Positions 16,964 to 23,247 of a stretch of DNA of 34,156 nucleotides are shown one piece after another. Every line of letters starts with the position of its first letter. The first letter of the stretch is position 1. The stretch comes from Planctomycetota bacterium. GTDB lineage: Bacteria > Planctomycetota > UBA1135 > GCA-002686595. The stretch spans positions 1-34,156 of the forward strand of contig JADHNZ010000035.1 in assembly GCA_016779225.1 (NCBI GenBank). The letters are read 5' to 3'. The notes under the pieces were generated by a model. It saw nothing but the letters and a program-made list of their open reading frames with translations. It made no database searches and had not been told where the DNA came from. Both the position numbers and the translations under genes were made by a program.

Positions 16964-17758
16964 ATGTCCCTCGACATCTTCGGCGCGCTCACGGGCCTGT
17001 TCGTCATCGTCTACGACGGCTCTCACGCCCTCCGCTACACGCTCGGCCGCGCTCGGGCCGTGGTGGGTCCCGGCATCCACTTCAAGGTGCCGCTGCTGCA
17101 GACCTTCAAGGTCGAGCAGACCAAGCACACGACCCTGGACCTGGAGCCCCAGGTCATCCAGCTGGACGACAACCTCGTCTACGAGGTCGACTGCAAGGTC
17201 CTCTACCAGATCGTCAACCTGCGCAAGGCCCTCATCGAGGTCGACGACCTCGTGACCGGCCTGCAGAACCGGGTCGTGATCGCGGTGCAGCAGGTGGTCT
17301 CCCGCAAGACCCGCGAGACGGTGACGGATGTCCAGGGGATGTGCGAGGAGATCAAGGCCGAGCTGCGCTCGATCGAGGACCGCTGGGGCGTGCGCATCCT
17401 GGAGTTCGGGTTCTCCAACATCAGCCCCTCCCCCACGACCCTCGAGATCACGCAGCTCGAGCTGCTGGCCCTCGAGAAGCAGCGTCTCTATGGCGAGCTG
17501 CGCTCCGACGGGCTGAGCGAGGAGAGCGCCGTCGCGCTGATCTCCGGCGCGGTGGTCAGCGTGCACCCCGACGAGCCCCAGCCGGGCCTGCGCGCCACGC
17601 GCGATCAGGACGCGCGCATCGCGGCCGCCCTTGAGGGTGAGCTCGAGGACCAGGCCGAGCAGGCGCGGAGGCGCCTGGCGGAGCGCACGCGGCTCGAGGA
17701 CGGCGCCCAGGAGGGACCGGCCGAGGGTGAGACCGAGGGCGAGGACCCCCAACCGTGA
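16964..17758 (+). CDS. SPFH/band-7 domain protein, first of a pair
   Basis: A 264-aa protein with an SPFH (stomatin/prohibitin/flotillin/HflK-C) domain at about 15-180: RYTLGRARAVVGPGIHFKVPLLQTFKV, LVYEVDCKVLYQIVNLRKALIEVDD, VQQVVSRKTRETVTDVQGMCEEIKAEL and WGVRILEFGFSNISPSPTTLE. A short hydrophobic stretch (4-17) could attach it to the membrane. The C-terminal part (about 205-264) is acidic, helical and probably disordered (AEQARRRLAERTRLEDGAQEG). SPFH proteins form oligomeric rings or cages that organise membrane microdomains and often control proteases. No protease or NfeD partner follows; instead a second SPFH gene overlaps by 4 nt (GTGA). It is divergent from HMG-CoA reductase. Confidence 0.82.
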   Translation: MSLDIFGALTGLFVIVYDGSHALRYTLGRARAVVGPGIHFKVPLLQTFKVEQTKHTTLDLEPQVIQLDDNLVYEVDCKVLYQIVNLRKALIEVDDLVTGLQNRVVIAVQQVVSRKTRETVTDVQGMCEEIKAELRSIEDRWGVRILEFGFSNISPSPTTLEITQLELLALEKQRLYGELRSDGLSEESAVALISGAVVSVHPDEPQPGLRATRDQDARIAAALEGELEDQAEQARRRLAERTRLEDGAQEGPAEGETEGEDPQP

Positions 17759-18582
17759 TCGCCGCGGGCGGCGGCCTGCTGGAGCGCATCCTCACCGAGA
17801 TCGGCGACGACCTGCTGGTCGTCGCCGCGGCCTCGGTGGCGGCGTTCTTCCGCGCCCTCTTCCGCACCATCGACTCGGGCCACACGGGCCTGCGCTTCAC
17901 CTTCGGGCGCGCCGGCGGGGTCCTGCAGCCCGGCCTGCACCTCTTCGTGCCCTTCGTGCAGTCCATGCGGGTCGTGCCGACCCGCTCGCGCACCATGGAC
18001 CTGCCCGCCCAGCGCATCGTCACGCTGGAGGGCCTCGTGTTCCGCGCCGATGCGAATGTCGTGTTCCGCGTCGTGGACCTGCACAAGGCGCTGATCGAGG
18101 TCGATGACGTCCTCAAGGGCATGCGCCAAATGCTCGGGCTCTCGGTGCAGGAGGTCCTCCGCACCGCGAACCGCGCCACCGTGCGAGACAACGACGGCCT
18201 CGGGCGCGCCCTGCACGAGGCCCTCCAGCGGCGGCTGGCGCCCTGGGGCATCGAGGTCGAGCGCGCGGGCTTCCCCTCCATCGCCCCGGACGAGAAGAGC
18301 GTGCGGGTCACCCAGCTCATCCAGGTCACGGGCGAGCGCCGGCGGGCACTGGAGCCGCTCCTCGAGACGACCGGCCGGCGCGACCTCGCTGCGGCGCTCG
18401 TGGGTGCTCGAGCCATGCCGATGAAGCGCACCAAGGCGCTGCTCCACCGGGAGCACCGCCGCCGGCGCGTGCTCCGCATCCGCCGCGCCCTGCGCACGAG
18501 CAAGGACGAGTGGGGCGACCGCAAGTGGACCCCTGCCCAGGTCCGCCGCGCGGAGCTGAGCCTCGAGTCGCGTTTTCGATAG
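17755..18582 (+). CDS. SPFH/band-7 domain protein, second of a pair
   Basis: A 275-aa protein starting at GTG inside the previous stop (GTGA overlap). A hydrophobic segment (about 19-37) precedes an SPFH domain (about 39-195): GHTGLRFTFGRAGGVLQPGLHLFVPFVQSMRVV, VFRADANVVFRVVDLHKALIEVDDVLKGM, LGLSVQEVLRTANRATVRD and APWGIEVERAGFPSIAPDEK. The shared VDLHKALIEVDD / VNLRKALIEVDD stretch shows that the two proteins are paralogues from a tandem duplication, like HflK/HflC. The C-terminus (about 222-275) is strongly basic (HREHRRRRVLRIRRALR), in contrast with the acidic C-terminus of its partner. That suggests the two tails may pair in a hetero-oligomer. Confidence 0.8.
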   Translation: MIAAGGGLLERILTEIGDDLLVVAAASVAAFFRALFRTIDSGHTGLRFTFGRAGGVLQPGLHLFVPFVQSMRVVPTRSRTMDLPAQRIVTLEGLVFRADANVVFRVVDLHKALIEVDDVLKGMRQMLGLSVQEVLRTANRATVRDNDGLGRALHEALQRRLAPWGIEVERAGFPSIAPDEKSVRVTQLIQVTGERRRALEPLLETTGRRDLAAALVGARAMPMKRTKALLHREHRRRRVLRIRRALRTSKDEWGDRKWTPAQVRRAELSLESRFR

Positions 18583-18639
18583 CCGCGCAGAGGCCCCACT
18601 CACTCCTTCGGGTGCACGTCGCGCAGATTCAGATCTCCA

Positions 18640-18678
18640 TGCTTGACGGGGGGGGGAAAACGTCGGGAAAGTCAAGCA
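18640..18678. repeat. inverted repeat TGCTTGAC ... GTCAAGCA upstream of the Cys-rich protein gene
   Basis: TGCTTGAC (18640-18647) and GTCAAGCA (18671-18678) are perfect 8-bp inverted arms, 23 nt apart, in the 183-nt gap between the SPFH pair and the low-GC module. They could be operator half-sites or a terminator-like stem for the SPFH unit. The spacer contains a G-run. Confidence 0.45.
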
Positions 18679-18754
18679 AAGACTCGCTCCACTCGCTTCG
18701 CTGCAGCTCGCAACCCTCGACTCGGCGGGAGGAGTTAGCCCAGAGAATCGCAAC

Positions 18755-18760
18755 TACATT
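18755..18760 (+). promoter_or_regulatory. -10-like TACATT five bases before the Cys-rich protein start
   Basis: TACATT, then CGAAC, then ATG (18766). There is no ribosome-binding site at a workable distance; the nearest purine-rich run, GGGAGGAG, is about 30 nt upstream. This fits a leaderless transcript. Confidence 0.4.
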
Positions 18761-18765
18761 CGAAC

Positions 18766-19140
18766 ATGAACATCCAAGTCGTTGGCACCTCCTTCCTCGC
18801 CTGTGCATTCAGCGCACTCGCATTCTGCCTCCCGGCGCAAGACAACAACCCTGCTCCGTTCTGTGAAGCCCAGCACGAGCAGCTTCCGGGTGTTGGCCAG
18901 GCGGGAGCAGACTGCAACGGCTGCCCGTTCACATTAGAGGTTGAGGGGTGGAACTCGAGTGGGTGTGAGGGCAATTGTACCTTCAGCATCACATACACTA
19001 CGTCCTGTGAAGGCCAGCCGGTTGTGGTCGACCACACCCTGCTGCTTGTTCCCTGTGGCGACACCCGGAGCCGCTCAGTCACGTGCCCGGGGGCGACGGG
19101 GCACTACACCGGTTGGCGCGTATTCTGCAAATCCTGCTGA
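18766..19140 (+). CDS. small secreted cysteine-rich protein, family unknown
   Basis: A 124-aa protein with a clear Sec signal peptide (MNIQVVGTSFLACAFSALAF, likely cut after CLPA at about 24). The mature part is about 100 residues with ten cysteines (33, 50, 53, 67, 71, 81, 97, 107, 121, 124), including CNGC, CEGNC and a C-terminal CKSC. This is consistent with up to five disulfides in a compact extracytoplasmic domain. I do not recognise the family. GC content here is clearly lower than in neighbours, and the codon choice differs. Its TGA overlaps the ATG of the next gene by one base (TGATG), so the two are probably translated together. It may be an exported effector, binding protein or surface component; function is unknown. 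Confidence 0.7.
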   Translation: MNIQVVGTSFLACAFSALAFCLPAQDNNPAPFCEAQHEQLPGVGQAGADCNGCPFTLEVEGWNSSGCEGNCTFSITYTTSCEGQPVVVDHTLLLVPCGDTRSRSVTCPGATGHYTGWRVFCKSC

Positions 19141-19895
19141 TGAAGTCCTCCACCAAGCTGGTCGCCCTCGCAGTTGGTAGCAGCGCCCTCATCCTGAGTG
19201 CAGTCCTGTGGGTAGCCGGGGACTCGGATCCCACCCCCGATCTCCCTGTCGTCGGTCACAACCCGCACGGCCAGCAGGACGAGGCTCGACTCCCTGCAGA
19301 GTTGGTCACTCCCCCAGTCCTCCCCTCTGGGCGTGAGAATTTGGATGTCCAAGACAATCGTCCGCGGGCACCTGATGGGCGCTTGATCCTCACCGACTTC
19401 CCGCCGGAATATGGGCAGCTTGTCGTGGAGTCCAGCCTAGAACCAGAAGACATCGAGGCCATTTACGGCCACCTCTCGGACGAGGAGATCGTCACCCTCA
19501 TTCAGGAACGGAGCATCGAGAAGCTCCGGATGTCTCATGAGATTTGGAAGGAAAGGCGTAGCAACGGCGAGTCTTTCCTGATTCGGCTGCAGCCCATGAC
19601 CAATGAGGCTGGCGAGGTCGTCAGAGGTGCCGATGGGGAGGTTCTTTGGAATGCGCCCAAGCTCATGGGAACTTCCTCGAGCCCGCTCGCCCAAACGGGA
19701 AGCAGCGAGCTCATTGATGGAACGCCTCACATGCACTTCGACTACCTGGACCCTTCTAGGTATCCAGAGTACTACCGAATCCGGGACGAGTTCGGTGGCA
19801 TCCTCCACCTGTATCAGCGGCGTGACGTGGGCCCACTCCCCGAGATGCACATCACCCACGAGGACCTGTGGCCCGAGGGCTATCCAGGGGAGTAG
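19140..19895 (+). CDS. membrane-anchored protein of unknown function, coupled to the Cys-rich protein
   Basis: A 251-aa protein starting at the ATG that overlaps the previous stop. The frame is open further upstream, but this start yields a good N-terminal signal anchor (KLVALAVGSSALILSAVLWVAG, about 6-27). The rest is soluble and probably outside the cytoplasm: a Pro-rich linker (about 30-75), then a mixed helical region (EDIEAIYGHLSDEEIVTLIQERSIEKLRMSHEIWKE). A C-terminal part follows with MHFDYLDPSRYPEYYRIRDEFGGILHLYQRRDVGPLPEMHITHEDLWPEGYPGE. No cysteines are present, unlike its partner. No family recognised. GC is as low as 50-60% in places, against about 72% around it. The last 44 bases overlap the 3' end of the convergent membrane protein gene. 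Confidence 0.68.
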   Translation: MKSSTKLVALAVGSSALILSAVLWVAGDSDPTPDLPVVGHNPHGQQDEARLPAELVTPPVLPSGRENLDVQDNRPRAPDGRLILTDFPPEYGQLVVESSLEPEDIEAIYGHLSDEEIVTLIQERSIEKLRMSHEIWKERRSNGESFLIRLQPMTNEAGEVVRGADGEVLWNAPKLMGTSSSPLAQTGSSELIDGTPHMHFDYLDPSRYPEYYRIRDEFGGILHLYQRRDVGPLPEMHITHEDLWPEGYPGE

Positions 19896-22275
19896 CAGGC
19901 CCACACAACCCAGAGCGCGACCACCACGCGAGCACGTAGCACGCGACGCCGGCAAGGAGCACCAGCGGGAACCCTAGCTCCATGGACGCAATCGCGGTCG
20001 CGATGGAGCCAACGACCGTGCCTGCCGCGTTGATGGCCCAGGCCCACGGCACCAGGCTCGGCGCGCGCCGCTCGAGGAGCGCGATGCCGTGGGCGAAGGG
20101 CACGCCGAGCACGAGCCCGAAGGGCGCTACGACGAGGGCCCCCAGGGCGAGCCGCACGGCCTGGGACTGGCTCGCGGCCCACCGCACAAGCTCTGCACCC
20201 TGTGCGTTCCACGCCAGCACGAGGACGGCCAGGGTGGCCGGTACGAGGAGGAACGGGGCCGAGGCGTCCCGGAACCACCGCTGGGTCCCCCATGCGCCCA
20301 GCCCCGTTGCGAGCAGGATGCTCGCCAGGGTCACCGTGATCGAGTAGACGGGGTGCCCCACGAGCAGGGTGAGCTGCTGCATGAGGGTGACCTCGAGGGC
20401 CACGAAGCCCACGCCCACGGCGAGGAAGTAGCCGAGCGTCGCGACGCGGGGGGCATCGGGCTCCACCACCGCTCGCCTGCGAAGTGGCAGCAGGAGGAGC
20501 AGCGCTGAGAGGAGGACGGCGACGCCGAGCTGGACCAGGACGAACAGGGGATTGCCCTGCACCTGGGAGGCCGGCGCGTGGAGCAGGGCCTTCGCGGCGG
20601 CCCAGTCCCGGAAGCGCGTGAAGTGGAAGAAGTAGGGCCGGTCGTCGTGGACGGGATCGATGCGGCTGGCGGCCGCCGCCTGGAAGGCGGCCTTGTCCGG
20701 CGCGCGCACGAAGGCCTCGACGACGCCGCCCAGGGTCCGCCCGGGGAGGACATCGGCTCCCATGCCGGCCCGCTCGACGAAGGCCATCAGGCGTGCACGC
20801 TGCTCGCCGGTGAAGGGCACCTTGCGGCACAGGATGGAGGCGAAGTCGCCGGCGTGGATGACGGCGACGCAGTCCTCGAAGCGCGCCTCCGAGGTCCCCT
20901 GCCACGCCTCGTGCACGATGCCGAGCAGCCGCAGGACCTCGACCTCGCCCGAGAGGCGGGTGACCTGGACCGCCCCCTCCGGGCCCGTGACCGCGAACAT
21001 GTCCTCGAGGGCCTCCACCGTGTAGAGGAAGTTCTCGGCGAGCATGTAGGCCCCCGACGCCAGCGCCGTCCAGGTGTCGATCCCCGACATCTGCAGGAGG
21101 TCGAAGCGCTCCTGCTCGGCGAGCAGGGCGGCCCGCCCCTCCGCATGGACGATCTCGACCCCCGGCCGCTCCAGGAGGGCGCTCGAGCGCTCGCGGAAGA
21201 CCTCGGTGTGCAGCTCGACGATCTGCCGGTTGAGCTCGACGGCCTTGATGCGCTCAGCCCCCCCGCCCAGCGCGCCCCAGAGGTCCGCGCCTCCCCCGGC
21301 CCCCACGATGAAGACGCTCTTCGCGCCGAGCACCTCGGTCCCGAGCCCGTAGAGCGAGCGGGCCAGGTTGGCGCGTCCCTCCGGGGTCCCCGTGAAGTCG
21401 TGCAGGAAGGTGCCCGCGCTCGAGTCCTGGGTGATGAAGAGCTGCTCCTCGGGGAAGGCGGTGACGGCCTCCCCCTCCATGAACATCCCCCGCTCGTCCT
21501 CGGCGACGCGGTAGACATCGACCCGCGAGAGGGCGCTCCAGCGCGAGTAGACGCGCTCCTCGCCCAGGCGCACGCTCTGGCCGCGCTCGTAGCGGATCTC
21601 GTTGGAGGATGGGACCGGCAGCCAGGACTCGGCGAAGGGAACGGCCGCCAGGACGAGGAGCGTCACGAGCCCGAGCCCGCGTCGGCGCGGCCCAGGCGGC
21701 ATCACGAGGGTGCCGGCCGCCGCGAGGAGGACGGCCGCCGCGGCCGCAGCTCCCGCGGCTCCCGCGGCCCACAGCAGGAGAGGGCACAGCATGGCCCCCA
21801 CGGCCGCGCCGCCCAGGTCGGCGGCGTAGGCGCGGTGGATGCGCGCGGCATGGACCATCAAGAGCTGCCCGATCACCAGGCCGCCCGCGAGGAAGGGCAG
21901 GACCGCGCCGAGGTTGTAGGCCAGGAACGGCAGCAGGGTCTCCCAGCGATCGACGCGCACGTCGGGGTCGATCGGGAAGCGCACCATCCACAGGTAGGCG
22001 GCTGGCAGGCTGACGAGCGCGGCGAGGGCGAAGCGCTCGAGCCAGCGCTGGGGGGCGGCGAGGATGCGCTCCCGCCACACGAACAGCAGCGAGCCCGCGG
22101 CCCCCATGCCCAGCAGCCCGCCCGAGACGATCAGGAAGCCGTAGTGGAAGGCCAGCCGCAGCGCGCAGAGACGCGTGACCAGCACCTCCCACAGGAGCGT
22201 CGCCGCCGCGACCAGCGCCAGCACGGCGAGGTCACGCGCGGGGGCGCGCGGTTCCGGGCTCGAGAGGGTGCTCAT
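19852..22275 (-). CDS. multi-pass membrane protein with a spermidine-synthase-like domain
   Basis: An 807-aa protein: about six N-terminal membrane helices (15-215), a soluble Rossmann-like domain (about 225-560) and a further set of helices (about 575-785). The central domain resembles the spermidine/spermine synthase fold. It has the SAM-type glycine loop VFIVGAGGGADLWGAL (321-336), acidic residue in AVELNRQIVELH (E347), FDLLQMSGIDTWT (391-403) and the late motif DDRPYFFHFTRF. The last is typical of the fused transporter-like/aminopropyltransferase-like proteins common in Planctomycetota and Proteobacteria. C-terminal helices include LGYFLAVGVGFVALEVTLMQQLTLLVGH. The substrate is unknown, and a true polyamine synthase role is doubtful. 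The chosen ATG (22275) has TACCCT 8 nt before it; a more upstream start is possible. The C-terminal codons overlap the convergent gene. Confidence 0.8.
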   Translation of the reverse strand: MSTLSSPEPRAPARDLAVLALVAAATLLWEVLVTRLCALRLAFHYGFLIVSGGLLGMGAAGSLLFVWRERILAAPQRWLERFALAALVSLPAAYLWMVRFPIDPDVRVDRWETLLPFLAYNLGAVLPFLAGGLVIGQLLMVHAARIHRAYAADLGGAAVGAMLCPLLLWAAGAAGAAAAAAVLLAAAGTLVMPPGPRRRGLGLVTLLVLAAVPFAESWLPVPSSNEIRYERGQSVRLGEERVYSRWSALSRVDVYRVAEDERGMFMEGEAVTAFPEEQLFITQDSSAGTFLHDFTGTPEGRANLARSLYGLGTEVLGAKSVFIVGAGGGADLWGALGGGAERIKAVELNRQIVELHTEVFRERSSALLERPGVEIVHAEGRAALLAEQERFDLLQMSGIDTWTALASGAYMLAENFLYTVEALEDMFAVTGPEGAVQVTRLSGEVEVLRLLGIVHEAWQGTSEARFEDCVAVIHAGDFASILCRKVPFTGEQRARLMAFVERAGMGADVLPGRTLGGVVEAFVRAPDKAAFQAAAASRIDPVHDDRPYFFHFTRFRDWAAAKALLHAPASQVQGNPLFVLVQLGVAVLLSALLLLLPLRRRAVVEPDAPRVATLGYFLAVGVGFVALEVTLMQQLTLLVGHPVYSITVTLASILLATGLGAWGTQRWFRDASAPFLLVPATLAVLVLAWNAQGAELVRWAASQSQAVRLALGALVVAPFGLVLGVPFAHGIALLERRAPSLVPWAWAINAAGTVVGSIATAIASMELGFPLVLLAGVACYVLAWWSRSGLCGPATPLDSPRATGPRG

Positions 22276-22283
22276 CGCGGAGC

Positions 22284-22289
22284 AGGGTA
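22284..22289 (-). promoter_or_regulatory. -10-like TACCCT eight bases before the spermidine-synthase-like gene
   Basis: Minus-strand TACCCT followed by GCTCCGCG and ATG. It fits the TANNNT-near-start pattern and supports the 22275 start. There is no visible -35 and no Shine-Dalgarno sequence. Confidence 0.42.
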
Positions 22290-22329
22290 GCCCCTTGGGT
22301 GGGCTCGAGACGGGAGGCAGCACCGCGTC

Positions 22330-22356
22330 CAGGCCTGCGGCGGGCCAGCAGGCCTG
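22330..22356 (-). terminator. hairpin downstream of the M14-MORN operon
   Basis: CAGGCCTGC (22330-22338) pairs with GCAGGCCTG (22348-22356) around a 9-nt loop, giving a 9-bp perfect stem. It lies 85 nt after the MORN lipoprotein stop on the minus strand. No T-run is present. Confidence 0.42.
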
Positions 22357-22440
22357 CCGCGCGGACGGCGCGCCTGCGGCTTCGGGGCGTCCGCCGCGGC
22401 CACAGCGAGGAGGCACAGCGAGCAGCCCCGGCCGAGCCCC

Positions 22441-23247
22441 TCACGCCGGGTCCAGGACCGGCGCTGCCTCCGAGGGCCCCTCGCGGGGCGCAGCCGGGTC
22501 GGGAGCGGAGGCCGGCTGGCTGTCGGGGCCCGGTTCTCTGGCGGGGGCCGGTTCTCTGGCGGGGGCCGGTTCTCTGGCGGGGGCCGGTTCGCTTGCGGGG
22601 ACCGATTCTCTGGCGGGGACCGGTTCTCTGGCGGGGGCCTTGGGCCAGAACGGGTCGCTCCAGACGGGCGGATCGGCGGGCCAGGTGCGCCACTCGCCCA
22701 CGCGCCGGTCCGCCTCGTAGCGGCCGCGCGCAGCGAGGCCCAGGTTGGGGTGGTACAGGGTCCACACGCCGACCTTCGCTCCGCCCTCGTAGCGCCCCTG
22801 CTTCTCGAGCGCCCCGCTGGGCCTGAAGTGGGACCAGTCCCCCTCCTTCACGCCACTCCGCGCGAGCCCCATGGCGCGAACCCCTCCTTCGACATGGAAG
22901 AAGGTCTGCGGCGCGGGCTGCGGTCCGTGCAGGTGCTCAGCCTCCAGCTGGCCGTTGCGGTACCAGGACCGCCACAGGCCCTCGGGCTCGCCCGCCCGCC
23001 AGCGCCGCTCCGCGCGCAGGGTCCCGTCGGGCCACCACAGCCGCTCCAGGCCCTCCCGCACGGCGCGCCCGTCCGCCTCGTAGCGCACGGACCAGGAGCG
23101 CTCGAGTTGGCCCGTGAGGGGGCTGCGCGTCTCCAGCTGCCGGAGGCCCTGCGGGGGAGGGGGGCCCTCGGGACGGTAGGCCCAGCGCTCGAAGCGCGGA
23201 GCGCAGCCCGCGAGGGCCAGCAGCCCCAGCAGCGTGGCCTGCCTCAC
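22441..23247 (-). CDS. MORN-repeat lipoprotein with a Pro/Ala/Arg/Glu repeat tail
   Basis: A 268-aa protein starting at GTG, whose first bases overlap the M14 stop (GTGA). That start gives a lipoprotein signal peptide, VRQATLLGLLALAGC, with the lipobox cysteine at 15. Residues about 40-190 contain MORN_2/YwqK-type repeats: WWPDGTLRAERRWRAGEPEGLWRSWYRNGQLEAEH, DWSHFRPSGALEKQGRYEGGAKVGVWTLYHPN and ARGRYEADRRVGEWRTW. Such repeats occur in exported bacterial proteins and act as binding surfaces. The C-terminus (about 204-268) is a low-complexity tail of APAREP-type hexapeptides encoded by an 18-bp tandem repeat. It is probably anchored to a membrane and co-translated with the M14 lipoprotein. A longer ATG start is possible but would not give a signal peptide. 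Confidence 0.75.
   Translation of the reverse strand: MRQATLLGLLALAGCAPRFERWAYRPEGPPPPQGLRQLETRSPLTGQLERSWSVRYEADGRAVREGLERLWWPDGTLRAERRWRAGEPEGLWRSWYRNGQLEAEHLHGPQPAPQTFFHVEGGVRAMGLARSGVKEGDWSHFRPSGALEKQGRYEGGAKVGVWTLYHPNLGLAARGRYEADRRVGEWRTWPADPPVWSDPFWPKAPAREPVPARESVPASEPAPAREPAPAREPAPAREPGPDSQPASAPDPAAPREGPSEAAPVLDPA
22531..22638. repeat. six tandem 18-bp repeats coding for the APAREP tail
   Basis: Units start at 22531, 22549, 22567, 22585, 22603 and 22621. The consensus is CGGTTCTCTGGCGGGGGC; units 1-3 and 6 are identical, unit 4 carries four changes and unit 5 two. On the minus strand each unit encodes six residues (Ala-Pro-Ala-Arg-Glu-Pro type). The array is in frame, so copy-number change would alter tail length without a frameshift. 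Confidence 0.9.

Noticed and set aside
18643-18648. TTGACG as a -35 box for the Cys-rich protein gene
   Set aside because: No -10 at 16-18 nt; the motif is one arm of an inverted repeat and lies more than 110 nt from the start.
22531-22638. CRISPR-like array
   Set aside because: The 18-bp units are directly adjacent without spacers and are in frame with the lipoprotein tail; no cas genes.
22441-23247. YwqK-type antitoxin reading of the MORN protein
   Set aside because: Databases name some MORN_2 proteins as antitoxins, but this one has a lipoprotein signal and no toxin partner, so that label is not supported.
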